From an uncultured Erwinia sp. (GTDB lineage Bacteria; Pseudomonadota; Gammaproteobacteria; Enterobacterales; Enterobacteriaceae), in assembly GCA_946221915.1 (NCBI GenBank), contig CAMIKG010000011.1:1-64000 (forward strand): DNA of 64,000 nucleotides. Reading direction: 5' to 3'. Positions within the stretch are counted from its first letter, which is position 1. Every line of letters starts with the position of its first letter. Shown in pieces: positions 17,933 to 26,148 of the stretch. The notes beneath the pieces are model-generated. The model saw only the letters and a program-made list of their open reading frames with translations. It made no database searches and was not told the DNA's origin. Both the position numbers and the translations under genes were made by a program.

Positions 17933-18604
17933 CTACCAGGCCATCACCCGGCCGCTGTAATCAATATAGTGATGCCCGCCTTTTCCCTGCCACTGCTCCA
18001 GCTGGTCGGCAATGCCCGCCGTACTGTCGGCGACAGTCAGTGTTGCTTCTGCGCCACCCATATCCGTTTGCACCCAGCCTGGATGTACGCACAGCAGTGT
18101 CTGGCTGTGCTGATCCGTTGTCGCGCTCAGTCCACGCGCCAGCATATTCAGCGCTGCTTTACTGGCCGCATACAGCGGATAGGTGGCGTCCGGATTTTCA
18201 TTCAGGCTGGCGAGCTGCGAAGTCATCAGTGCCAGCGTACCGCCGGGCGCTAACAGCGGTTGCAGCTCCGCCGCACAGCGTACGGGTGAAAACGCATTAG
18301 TGGTAAACAGCGTCAATAGCTCTTTGTCGCTGGCCTGCGCCAGATCCTGGTGATCCGGGCCATAGACGCCAGCATTAATGAAGATCACGCTAAACTGCTG
18401 TTCCGCCAGCGTCTGCTTAACCGCCTCACGTTGCAGCGCATCGTTAATATCCAGCGTTAACCAGTGAATGGCCGAATTGCTCACCGGAATCGTGTTGCGG
18501 GTGGTGGCGGTCACCTGCCAGCCGCGTTGCGCGAGGGTGTTTGCCAGACCCAAACCAATACCGCGTGATGCGCCAATAATCAGTGCATGCTGAGTTGCTG
18601 CCAT
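17933..18604 (-). CDS. Short-chain dehydrogenase/reductase
   Basis: A 223-residue classical-type SDR enzyme. The NAD(P)-binding GASRGIGLG sits at about residues 10-18, FINAGVYG near 77 and the catalytic YAASK near 143. An Arg/Thr-rich stretch after the second strand (TATTRNT) would suit NADP. The substrate is not evident. It resembles the CsgA/YciK-like small SDRs. The start was set at MAATQHALIIG after AACAGGAG; in-frame codons upstream lack a ribosome site. Immediately upstream, on the other strand, lies a frameshifted gene remnant that may once have been its regulator (inference from position only). Confidence 0.85.
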   Translation of the reverse strand: MAATQHALIIGASRGIGLGLANTLAQRGWQVTATTRNTIPVSNSAIHWLTLDINDALQREAVKQTLAEQQFSVIFINAGVYGPDHQDLAQASDKELLTLFTTNAFSPVRCAAELQPLLAPGGTLALMTSQLASLNENPDATYPLYAASKAALNMLARGLSATTDQHSQTLLCVHPGWVQTDMGGAEATLTVADSTAGIADQLEQWQGKGGHHYIDYSGRVMAW

Positions 18605-18692
18605 GAATACTCCTGTTACCTGTTGAAGTACAAAGGATTCGTGATACTCATCATAGCTGAATGTGGCACGGGCGTAAGAGGAGGGTGGAGCA

Positions 18693-19002
18693 ATGGGCAC
18701 GCAGGGTCACAGTAAAAGGCACCGAGCGTTAACGGCACAGCAGGCGGTGCTGCAGCAAATGGGTTACCGTGCGGCGCTGACGCCGCAAAATCATAGCCTA
18801 CCAGCTGCGTGCGCGTGTCCTGCAGCCCGATGCGTGGATTCGAATGCACTGCGCTGAGCGATATATGCCTGCTGGCGGAGCTGGCATCGCTGTATGGCGG
18901 GCCCGTGGCGGCACGGTGATGCCGCAGGGTGAAGCGCAGAGTCTGGCGGCCAGGTTGTGGCAGTGGGTGAGGGCGGTGCTGATTCGGGAGCTGTCGTTTT
19001 AA
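18693..19002 (+). pseudogene. Frameshifted remnant of an unidentified gene
   Basis: An ATG after a GGAGGGTGGAG ribosome site opens a frame (MGTQGHSKRH...YRAALTPQ) that loses sense near 18790. Continuing one base later, a second frame (IAYQLRARVLQPDAW...) runs without a stop to TAA at 19002, ending VRAVLIRELSF. The total length, 310 bp, is one base over a multiple of three, as a single-base frameshift would give. I do not recognise the protein family. The opposite strand is also open over this stretch but is rich in His, Pro and Ser, as antisense frames often are. Confidence 0.35.
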
Positions 19003-19156
19003 GTGGGTGGATTGCGGGCTGGAGTGGCTGGCAGGCTTTAGGGAATTGTGCTTAGCTGTGTATTGGCTGGCGAGAAAGACAGCACTTGAAACGGCAAGGC
19101 CTTGACTCATCAGGTGCTTTTTCTTAACGTATTGCTCCGTAGTAACCCGCCTCAAC

Positions 19157-19232
19157 GCCGATATAGCTCAGTTGGTAGAGCAGCGCATTCGTAATGCGAA
19201 GGTCGTAGGTTCGACTCCTATTATCGGCACCA
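19157..19232 (+). tRNA. thrW: tRNA-Thr (CGU)
   Basis: A complete 76-nt cloverleaf: acceptor GCCGATA/TATCGGC, D-arm with AGTTGGTAGA, anticodon loop TTCGTAA (anticodon CGU, codon ACG), T-loop TTCGACT, and an encoded CCA end. It is downstream of proA, the position of thrW in E. coli, where it serves as attachment site for the CP4-6 prophage. Here the sequence beyond it is accessory, but no integrase and no duplicate of the tRNA 3' end is visible in the window. Confidence 0.97.
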
Positions 19233-19542
19233 GTAATATCAATAATTTAGTTTGCTTTCAGGTAAACCACATTACCCCCTTGTGCCATATTTGTACCGCT
19301 GAGTTCTAAATCGAGCCCGGTCATCATGAGTACCTCGTGCATTTCCAGCCATCTTATATGCCTGTTCTTCCACTGAGGAACGCTGGTCAAAGGTGTTTTC
19401 CCATCAGCCTCCCCATTTTACCCGTCGTACGTTAACACAGTCCCCCGCTAAAACACCTCGCGACACAATCCTGGGAGCATAGGTAAACGCATCCATCGCT
19501 CACCGCCTTACCACTGTCCACCCCGCCCCATCACCAGCGGAA
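19233..19542. other. Gene-free stretch after thrW
   Basis: About 310 bp with no convincing gene. On the minus strand a ~150-bp open stretch (VPQWKNRHIRWLEMHEV...) ends at a stop near 19250; I cannot assign it and it has no clear ribosome site. It may be debris of an element once inserted at the tRNA. Confidence 0.4.
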
Positions 19543-19558
19543 CGTGAGCCACTTCACA
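19543..19558. promoter_or_regulatory. Predicted CRP site of the LacY/GH42 operon
   Basis: CGTGA-GCCACT-TCACA differs from the CRP consensus TGTGA-N6-TCACA at one base. Its centre is about 88 bp before the predicted transcription start, just upstream of the AraC-type repeats, as CRP sits in araBAD. Confidence 0.65.
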
Positions 19559-19568
19559 GCCATCTGCC

Positions 19569-19610
19569 GATAGCAGATTTTTACTGGTTGATAGCGAAAG
19601 TTTTATGACT
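19569..19610 (+). promoter_or_regulatory. AraC-type operator: two direct repeats 21 bp apart
   Basis: GATAGCAGATTTTTACTG and GATAGCGAAAGTTTTATG begin exactly 21 bp apart. Both start with the TAGC of the AraC half-site (araI1 TAGCATTTTTATCCATA, araI2 TAGCGGATCCTACCTGA), and the spacing is the two-helical-turn spacing of araI1-araI2. The second repeat overlaps the -35 region. The obvious binder is the AraC-type protein encoded third in the operon. Confidence 0.7.
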
Positions 19611-19632
19611 GCCGTCCTGCTGAAACGGTAAT
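19605..19632 (+). promoter_or_regulatory. Predicted sigma-70 promoter
   Basis: ATGACT (-35) and GGTAAT (-10), each four of six to consensus, separated by 16 bp. The weak -35 overlapped by the operator is what an activator-dependent promoter looks like. A start near 19639 would give a leader of about 45 nt to the permease ATG. Confidence 0.5.
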
Positions 19633-19682
19633 TTGCTGGGGACAAAACGCCTGAACCCAGGTTCCGATAATGTGAGGACATC

Positions 19683-20912
19683 ATGATAGATTCAAATAAA
19701 AACTATTATATGAGCTGTCTGTTTTTTCTCTTTTTCTTTATAGGCTGGGGATGCTGCTTTCCCTATCTTTCGCTATGGCTGACTGAAACCATTGGTATTA
19801 ACTATGGCGATGTGGGGCTGGTCTACTCCTTTACCGCCGTGGTGGCAGTGTGTATCCAGCCGTTGTTTGGTTTTATTTCCGATAAATTAATTTACCGCAA
19901 GCATTTGATGTGGATGCTGGCGATTATCATCACCTTATTTGCGCCGTACTGGATATATATCTTTGCGCCATTACTGAAAATCAACGTCGCGCTTGGCGCG
20001 CTGGCCGGGGGTATCTATATTGGCATGGCGTACGGCGCGGGTTGCGGTATTTGTGAAGCCTATATTGATAAAGTCAGCCGGGCGTCCGGTTTTGAATTTG
20101 GCCGGGCAAGGATGTTTGGCGGTATTGGCGCAGCCATAGGCACCTTTGCCGCCGGTAAATTATACGGCATCGACCAGAATCTGATTTTCTGGACGGCAAG
20201 CGCTGCCGGTATCTGCCTGTTGCTGACGGTGTGGAAAACCAAAGTCAAAACCGCCGCGCCAGAAGCCAGTCGCCGGGTGACCCCCCCCGTCACCTTTGTT
20301 GATGCGGTTTCGCTGCTGAAACTGAAAAAGTTCTGGTTCTTTGCGATCTATATGATCGGCGTCGGCGCAGTCTATGAAACCTACGATCAACAGTTTGCCA
20401 TTTACTACAGTCATTTCTTCGAAAGCAAAGCGCGCGGCGCAGAGGCCTTTGGCTATCTGACCACCGGGCAAATTGTGCTTGATGCGGTGGTGATGTTTTT
20501 CGCCCCGTGGTTTGTAAATAAGATCGGCCCCAAAAATGCCTTGCTGTATTGTGGTTTGATTATGAGTTTGCGCATAATTGGTTCGGCCTGGGCGATTGGC
20601 CCGGTATCCATCAGCCTGATTAAATTACTCCACGGTTTTGAAAGTTCGGTGCTGTTAGTGGCTGCATTAAAATATATTAGCGCCAATTTTAATCCTCTGC
20701 TGTCCGCCACGGTTTATCTGATTGGTTTCCAGTTTTCCAAAAGTTTCAGCTCAATATTCCTGTCAACGGGTATTGGTCATATGTATCAAAAACTCGGGTT
20801 CGCCGACAGTTATCTGGTGCTCGGCTGTATTGCGCTGTTATTTACCCTGGCTTCGTTCATTACGCTGGACAGAGCCCGAACTTTTCACGCAGCACCCGCT
20901 GCGCAGGTTTAA
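19683..20912 (+). CDS. LacY-family oligosaccharide:proton symporter
   Basis: A 409-residue, 12-helix major facilitator protein of the LacY/RafB/CscB/MelY family. LacY landmarks can be aligned by hand: QPLFGFISDKL near 59, CEAYIDKVSR with the Glu equivalent to LacY Glu126, FEFGRARMFG with Arg144, YDQQFA, MSLRIIGS with Arg302 and LLHGFES with His322 and Glu325. At the position of LacY Glu269 there is Ile, with Asp three residues on; CscB-like permeases also carry the acid shifted there, so the sugar may not be lactose. First gene of a three-gene unit with a GH42 enzyme 15 bp downstream and an AraC-type regulator. The ATG follows TGAGGACATC. Confidence 0.9.
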   Translation: MIDSNKNYYMSCLFFLFFFIGWGCCFPYLSLWLTETIGINYGDVGLVYSFTAVVAVCIQPLFGFISDKLIYRKHLMWMLAIIITLFAPYWIYIFAPLLKINVALGALAGGIYIGMAYGAGCGICEAYIDKVSRASGFEFGRARMFGGIGAAIGTFAAGKLYGIDQNLIFWTASAAGICLLLTVWKTKVKTAAPEASRRVTPPVTFVDAVSLLKLKKFWFFAIYMIGVGAVYETYDQQFAIYYSHFFESKARGAEAFGYLTTGQIVLDAVVMFFAPWFVNKIGPKNALLYCGLIMSLRIIGSAWAIGPVSISLIKLLHGFESSVLLVAALKYISANFNPLLSATVYLIGFQFSKSFSSIFLSTGIGHMYQKLGFADSYLVLGCIALLFTLASFITLDRARTFHAAPAAQV

Positions 20913-20927
20913 TTCAGGAGGTGGTTT

Positions 20928-22937
20928 ATGTCTGCGTTATATTATGGCGTCGCATATTATGATGAATATATGGCGGAAGAGCGGCTGGAAAAAGATATCG
21001 CGCTGATGCTGGAAACCGGTATTAATGTGGTGCGCATTGCCGAATCCACCTGGAGCACGCTTGAGCCGCAGGAAGGACGTTATCACTTTTACCATATCGA
21101 TCGCGTGCTGGATGCCATGCATGCGGCCGGGATCGCGGTAATTATTGGCACGCCGACGTATGCTGTGCCCAGCTGGCTGACCAGAAAACACCCGGAAATA
21201 CTGGTGACCACCGCAGACGGGCAGCAAAAATATGGGCCGCGGCAGATCATGGATATCGTTAACCCGGACTTCCGCCGCCATGCAGAGAAGATCATCCGCG
21301 TGCTGATGGCGCACGTGCAGGACCACCCGGCAGTGATTGGCTTCCAGCTGGATAACGAGACCAAGCACTATGACAATGTCGGCCGTTATATGCAGCAGGG
21401 GTTTGTGCAACATCTGAGAGCAAAATACGCCACGCTTGCGCAGCTCAATCACGACTTTGGTCTCGACTACTGGAGCAACCGCATTGATAACTGGGAAGAT
21501 TTCCCGCCGGTTGAAAACACCATCAACGCCAGTCTGGCATGTGCCTTCAGCCGTTACCAGCGTCAGCAGGTCACCGACTACCTGGCCTGGCAGGCCAGCA
21601 TCGTGCGCGAATATGCCCGGCCGCATCACTTCGTCACCCATAACTTCGATTTCGAATGGCGGGGTTATTCTTATGGCGTACAGCCGCGCGTCGATCACTT
21701 TGCTGCCGCCCAATGCCTGAGTGTGGCCGGCGTCGATATTTATCATCCGGGTCAGGATCATCTGACCGGCAAAGAAATTGCCTTTGGCGGCGCGATCACC
21801 CGTAGCCTGAAAAAAGGGCAGAACTACTTTGTGCTGGAAACGCAGGCGCAGGGGTTTCCGCAGTGGACGCCATACCCCGGTCAGCTGCGGTTACAGGCGT
21901 TCAGCCATGTGGCATCGGGCGCGAAAATGGTTTCCTACTGGCACTGGCACTCGATTCACAACGCATTTGAAACTTACTGGAAAGGGCTGCTGAGCCATGA
22001 TTTCGCGCCGAACCCAACCTGGCAGGAGGCGACCACCATCGGCGCCGACTTTAAGCGTCTCGCTCCGCAGCTGGAAAACTTGCAGGCTGAGCACGATGTG
22101 GCATTGCTGATCAGTAACGAAGCGATGGACGCGCTGAATCACTTCAAACCCGGCGATGCGCAGGGCAACGTCTATAACGACATCATTCGCCGTTTCCACG
22201 ATGCGCTGTATGAGCAGAATGTGGCGATCGACATTATCAATGATATCGACGACAGCGCGATGCGTTATCAGGCGATCATTATTCCCTCGCTGTACGCCGC
22301 TGACGATGCACTGCTGGCGCGCATCAATAGCTATATTGAGCAGGGCGGGCGGGCGCTGATCGGCTTTAAATCGGGCTTTAGCGATGAGAATGTGAAGGTG
22401 CGCACTGATGCGCAACCGGGAGTGTTGAGTACCGCCTGTGGTGTCAGTTATAACCAGTTTACCCTGCCGGAAAATGTCACCGTGACCTCCTGCAGCGCGG
22501 AGATTGCAGCGCAGGAGGATAACCGCGCTGAACTGTGGATGGAGTTGCTGACGCCTGCTCAGGGAACCCGCACCCTACTGCGCTATCAGCATCCGGTGTG
22601 GAACGCGTATGCTGCCGCTACCGAAGCGACCTTTGGTAACGGCCTGGCGATGTATGTTGGCTTCCTGCCGGAGAAAGCGCTGATCGCACGGCTTTTTGCT
22701 CATCTGACTCGCGGCCTTACGCTACGCTCACGCACGTCACACTACCGCTTCCCGCTGGTAGTGCGGCAAATGACTAACAGCCACGGTAAAACAGTGACTT
22801 TCCTGTTCAACTACTCTGCTGAAGCGCAAACCGTGCGCAGCGAAACTGACGGTGTATTACTGCTGCAGGGCGGCACGATACGCCGCGGTGCACCATTGCC
22901 GTTAGGCGCATGGGATTTTAGTATTATCGAAAGCTAA
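20928..22937 (+). CDS. GH42 beta-galactosidase (or alpha-L-arabinopyranosidase)
   Basis: A 669-residue glycoside hydrolase family 42 enzyme without signal peptide, so cytoplasmic. The (beta/alpha)8 barrel carries the acid/base Glu144 in QLDNETKH and the nucleophile Glu304 in FVLETQAQ. A trimerisation domain and a small beta domain follow, as usual in GH42. The Cys cluster that binds zinc in many GH42 enzymes, present in GanB of this same window, is absent: the matching stretch reads TKHYDNVGRYM. GH42 acts on beta-D-galactosides and, in some members, on the stereochemically equivalent alpha-L-arabinopyranosides; the arabinose-type regulator makes the second worth considering. It sits between permease and regulator in one operon. 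Confidence 0.9.
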   Translation: MSALYYGVAYYDEYMAEERLEKDIALMLETGINVVRIAESTWSTLEPQEGRYHFYHIDRVLDAMHAAGIAVIIGTPTYAVPSWLTRKHPEILVTTADGQQKYGPRQIMDIVNPDFRRHAEKIIRVLMAHVQDHPAVIGFQLDNETKHYDNVGRYMQQGFVQHLRAKYATLAQLNHDFGLDYWSNRIDNWEDFPPVENTINASLACAFSRYQRQQVTDYLAWQASIVREYARPHHFVTHNFDFEWRGYSYGVQPRVDHFAAAQCLSVAGVDIYHPGQDHLTGKEIAFGGAITRSLKKGQNYFVLETQAQGFPQWTPYPGQLRLQAFSHVASGAKMVSYWHWHSIHNAFETYWKGLLSHDFAPNPTWQEATTIGADFKRLAPQLENLQAEHDVALLISNEAMDALNHFKPGDAQGNVYNDIIRRFHDALYEQNVAIDIINDIDDSAMRYQAIIIPSLYAADDALLARINSYIEQGGRALIGFKSGFSDENVKVRTDAQPGVLSTACGVSYNQFTLPENVTVTSCSAEIAAQEDNRAELWMELLTPAQGTRTLLRYQHPVWNAYAAATEATFGNGLAMYVGFLPEKALIARLFAHLTRGLTLRSRTSHYRFPLVVRQMTNSHGKTVTFLFNYSAEAQTVRSETDGVLLLQGGTIRRGAPLPLGAWDFSIIES

Positions 22938-22968
22938 GCCGCGCGCCGGCGACTATCAAAGAGGCACT

Positions 22969-23901
22969 ATGGAACTGGATATCAATGAATTGATTAACTT
23001 TTCGCCATTGATAAAAACATTTACCTTCAATGCCTGGATAGTCTCCGGCTTTACGCCGATTTCCCGCGGTTCGTCGCTGGATTACTACATTAATCGCCCG
23101 CAGGGAATGAAAGGCTACATCATTAACCTGACATTGCGCGGGCAGGGGCGCGCCAACATAGGCGAAAGCGTTCTCCCGTTCCGGCAAAACGAGCTGTTGC
23201 TGTTTCCACCGGGTGTGCCGCATCAGTACGGCCGTGATGAACACAGTGAACACTGGGATCATCTGTGGGTCTATTTTATTCCGCGCCCGTACTGGCTCGA
23301 CTGGCTAAAATGGGACCAAAATATCCACGGTATTGGTAAAACGCAGGTCAGCGATCCGGCCAGGCTGACGCAACTGCGCGAGCTGTTTTACGAGGTGATC
23401 CGTTATAACTCGGATGTCACACCATTGTCGGAGGCGCTGGCGATGAATGCGCTGGAGCGGCTGATCCTCGCCTGTTTTCAGCTGCAACCGGTTAGCAATC
23501 ACCACGCCCACGATCCGCGGATCAATGCGGTGTGCGATTACCTGAACGATCATATTGCTGAAGAGCTGAAAGTAGAGACGCTGGCCAGCATGGTGTTTTT
23601 ATCTCCTTCCCGGCTGGCGCATCTGTTTAAAACCAGTCTCGGCACCACGATTTATGCCTGGCGTGAAAAACAGCGCATCAACCGGGCGCGGTTACTGATT
23701 CAGTCCACGCCGTTGCCCATCTTTAAAATTGCGCAGTCGGTGGGTTACAGCGATGCGGTCTATTTCACCAAAATTTTCCGCAAGCATAATGGCATTCCGC
23801 CTGCGGAATATAAGAAACGCCTGAAGGTGCTTAACCGGGGAACCACGCAGCTATCAGCTGGTAGCGATTATCAGGGGATACCACCCAGCGTGTTGAGTTA
23901 A
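22969..23901 (+). CDS. AraC-type regulator with an arabinose-like pocket
   Basis: A 310-residue relative of E. coli AraC itself, not just of its DNA-binding half. The N-terminal cupin domain aligns over its length: FNAWIVSGFTPI, INRPQGMKGYI, LLFPPGVPHQYGR and WDHLWVYF. By hand alignment the AraC residues that contact L-arabinose (Thr24, Arg38, Tyr82, His93, Trp95) are all kept. The C-terminal two-HTH domain follows (LSPSRLAHLFK and VGYSDAVYFTKIFRKHNGIPP). It is the last gene of the operon rather than divergent, as araC is in E. coli. Predicted to activate the promoter ~3.3 kb upstream through the 21-bp direct repeats. Confidence 0.9.
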   Translation: MELDINELINFSPLIKTFTFNAWIVSGFTPISRGSSLDYYINRPQGMKGYIINLTLRGQGRANIGESVLPFRQNELLLFPPGVPHQYGRDEHSEHWDHLWVYFIPRPYWLDWLKWDQNIHGIGKTQVSDPARLTQLRELFYEVIRYNSDVTPLSEALAMNALERLILACFQLQPVSNHHAHDPRINAVCDYLNDHIAEELKVETLASMVFLSPSRLAHLFKTSLGTTIYAWREKQRINRARLLIQSTPLPIFKIAQSVGYSDAVYFTKIFRKHNGIPPAEYKKRLKVLNRGTTQLSAGSDYQGIPPSVLS

Positions 23902-23947
23902 CCCCGCGTTAATATGCGGGGGCGGCGTTCGGGGTTACTCGCTGCTG

Positions 23948-24475
23948 TTAAAATTCACATTCAGCCGTGGAAATCAGCTGCACAAACGGGCCGTTTAATG
24001 TGCTGTTGTGATGGGCGATGATAGTCTCAGCCGCTAATAAGGGGTTGTCCACGGTGGTATGCGCGTCCGCCACCAGCAGCGGATGGAAGCCCAGATCGGC
24101 CGCGGCTCTGCAGGTGGTATCAATACAGAATTCGGTTTTCATGCCGCTAATAAACAGTTCATCAATTTTCGCCTGTTGTAACCATGCGGCTAATTCTGTT
24201 CCGCTGAAACTGTTGGGGCGTGTCTTATCAAAAATTGTGTCTGAAGCGGCGTTGATCGTTAATTCTGGAATTAACTGAGTCAGCGGGCTGCCGGGTTCAA
24301 TCGGCGAACCGGCTGGCCCGGTGTGGCGAACGGCGAATACTGGCGCACCTGCGTGGTGAGCTTTCGTAATCAGCTGATTAATATTGGCAAGGGTCTGCGC
24401 GGCTGCATAGGGTTTGTCCGGGCCATGGAATAAACCCACCTGCATATCAATGACCAGTAATGCGCGTTTTATCAT
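23948..24475 (-). CDS. Isochorismatase-family cysteine hydrolase
   Basis: A 175-residue cytoplasmic hydrolase of the isochorismatase/nicotinamidase fold. The catalytic triad is visible: Asp10 in LVIDMQ, Lys84 in FDKTRPNSF and Cys117 in MKTEFCID. Such enzymes hydrolyse amides or vinyl ethers (nicotinamide, N-carbamoyl compounds, isochorismate), and the small size fits the YecD/YcaC-like group. The substrate cannot be told. It converges on the AraC-type gene with a 46-bp gap. The start follows AAGGAGAAC. Its 5' leader carries nested inverted repeats. Confidence 0.85.
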   Translation of the reverse strand: MIKRALLVIDMQVGLFHGPDKPYAAAQTLANINQLITKAHHAGAPVFAVRHTGPAGSPIEPGSPLTQLIPELTINAASDTIFDKTRPNSFSGTELAAWLQQAKIDELFISGMKTEFCIDTTCRAAADLGFHPLLVADAHTTVDNPLLAAETIIAHHNSTLNGPFVQLISTAECEF

Positions 24476-24516
24476 GGTGTTCTCCTTGATGTTGCCAGTA
24501 ATCCAGGAGAAGCGTC

Positions 24517-24616
24517 AGCACCCGGCCATTACTGGCGGGGTGCGGAATTGGGCTTTTAGCGCACAACATCCACACAACCCGCAGGGCAGGTTGTGGTGGT
24601 AGTGGTTTGGGTGCTG
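24517..24616. repeat. Nested inverted repeats upstream of the hydrolase
   Basis: The outer arms CAGCACCC and GGGTGCTG enclose a hairpin CACAACC-CGCAGGGCA-GGTTGTG and a GCACCC...GGGGTGC stem that would compete with the outer pair. The block lies in the presumed leader of the cysteine hydrolase gene. The rest of the 375-bp gap up to the lipoprotein gene shows nothing I can name. Confidence 0.45.
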
Positions 24617-24850
24617 CGCGGAAAAAGTTTCATCATCAGACAGTATAGAAATGCGATTGAGGAATCAATAGCTTGCGCGAATGGTTTAATAGTCGTTAGA
24701 AAATAACCGACCAGCGTCAAAGCATAACCGCTTGGTGCCTTGAATCTTGTTGGATCTGGCTCAATCCGCTTATTAAACCGATTTTGTATTTCTCCCTCAA
24801 AAGCGCATAATCTCTCCAGATTAAGGATTTACCATGACAGGGGAAGCCAG

Positions 24851-25438
24851 ATGCGTACACCGTTAATACTGCTGCTGACACTGCTCCTCACCGGATGCGT
24901 GATCAGTTCTCCGCAAAAAGCGCTCTACAACGCGGAATACCCTCATCGTCAGGATATTCGGCAGCAGAACGTTTATCGTTTTACGACGAAGCCGGTCACC
25001 CCAGGCGGTGAGAAATATTGGGGAGCAGGGGATCTGGCACAACTGTTCTATGTCATCGACGACAAAGCTTCTGTCGTTGAGCTGCGCTTCAATTATCCCG
25101 GCAAATCACTTCACGTCGCGTCGCTGGATACGCAAAACCATGTGCTGAGAGAGAGAACGTTTATCCTGCTCGATGAATCGGCAGCAAAACCCGCTAATAA
25201 AGATATTGATTACTTCTTTCTGACAAAAGAGGGCGAATTAAAAACGAGCTGGCGTAGCTGCATCCCGGATATGAGTGTCGGCTGTAGCTGGGGGGGCCAT
25301 ACATTGTTTATCACCCGTAACACGGATTTAGCGGTGCAGTATGAGAGTGGCGGCGCGTATTTAATGTTTCTGGTATTTCCGGCATACGGCTCCAGAAAGT
25401 ATCTGGAAATTTTCCCTCAGGCTCCGGCGGCTGATTAA
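24851..25438 (+). CDS. Putative lipoprotein of unknown function
   Basis: A 195-residue protein starting with a type II signal peptide (MRTPLILLLTLLLTGCVISS); the lipobox LLTGC puts the lipidated Cys at about residue 17. Ser at +2 predicts the outer membrane. The mature part is rich in aromatic residues and has a pair of Cys in SCIPDMSVGCSWGG near residue 140 that could form a disulfide. I do not recognise the family. The start follows GGGGAAGCC. Flanked by a hydrolase (divergent) and satP (convergent), with no operon partner. Confidence 0.75.
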   Translation: MRTPLILLLTLLLTGCVISSPQKALYNAEYPHRQDIRQQNVYRFTTKPVTPGGEKYWGAGDLAQLFYVIDDKASVVELRFNYPGKSLHVASLDTQNHVLRERTFILLDESAAKPANKDIDYFFLTKEGELKTSWRSCIPDMSVGCSWGGHTLFITRNTDLAVQYESGGAYLMFLVFPAYGSRKYLEIFPQAPAAD

Positions 25439-25548
25439 CGCGTTAAAGCGTGGCGTTTACCGGCGCTTTTTATAACCTTTCGTGAGCACCGGCAATATAC
25501 AGAGTGTGAGAGGTGTTAAAAACTGACAGAAATCACTCAGCAAAACAA

Positions 25549-25570
25549 CGTGCCTGCAACCGCAGGCACG
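25549..25570 (-). terminator. Terminator of satP
   Basis: CGTGCCTGC-GGTT-GCAGGCACG read on the minus strand, followed by TTGTTTTG, 12 bp after the satP stop. Confidence 0.75.
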
Positions 25571-25581
25571 CAAAGAAAGAA

Positions 25582-26148
25582 TCAGTGCTTCTCACCAATC
25601 GGCAGCACGGTACGACCAAACTGCTCGTTCAGCACTTCACCCATCGCCAGGTAGATCGCGCTGGCGCCACACACCAGACCAATCCAGCCAGCAACATGCA
25701 CGATACTTTCGTTATCCAGCAGATGGCCCACTGCCAGCAGCGCAAACAGCACGGTCAGGCTGAGGAAGACAAACTGCAGCATGCGGTTACCCGCCAGCGT
25801 GCCGAAGAACATAAACAGCGTAAACACGCCCCACAGCGCGAGGTAAACGCCGAGGAAGTGCCCGTTTGCCGCCTCCGCCAGACCCAGTTTCGGCAGCAGC
25901 AGAATCGCCACCAGCGTCAGCCAGAACGAGCCGTAAGAAGTAAACGCCGTTAAGCCGAAGGTGTTACCTTTTTTATACTCCAGCAGACCCGCAAAGATTT
26001 GCGCGATACCGCCGTAGAAAATCCCCATCGCCAGGATAATGCCGTCCAGCGGGAAAAGCCCGATGTTGTGCAGGTTCAGCAAAATAGTGGTCATGCCAAA
26101 ACCCATCAGACCCAGCGGAGCTGGATTTGCTAAATTGGTGTTGCCCAT
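25582..26148 (-). CDS. satP: Succinate-acetate/proton symporter SatP
   Basis: Inner-membrane transporter for acetate and succinate of the AceTr (GPR1/FUN34/YaaH) family. The signature NPAPLGLMGFGMTT is at residues 8-21. Six hydrophobic segments can be counted, and the length of 188 residues equals E. coli SatP (YaaH). It starts at MGNTNLANPAP. Single gene with its own terminator. The ~270 bp upstream hold two poor REP-like hairpins (near 26205 and 26390). Confidence 0.94.
   Translation of the reverse strand: MGNTNLANPAPLGLMGFGMTTILLNLHNIGLFPLDGIILAMGIFYGGIAQIFAGLLEYKKGNTFGLTAFTSYGSFWLTLVAILLLPKLGLAEAANGHFLGVYLALWGVFTLFMFFGTLAGNRMLQFVFLSLTVLFALLAVGHLLDNESIVHVAGWIGLVCGASAIYLAMGEVLNEQFGRTVLPIGEKH

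Noticed and set aside
18616..19155. A 179-codon minus-strand frame upstream of the SDR gene
   Set aside because: No ribosome site, and a His/Pro/Ser-rich product with no domain. The plus-strand frameshifted remnant explains the open reading better.
19157..26148. thrW followed by an integrated prophage or island with defined att sites
   Set aside because: No integrase, no phage genes and no direct repeat of the tRNA 3' end could be found within the window.
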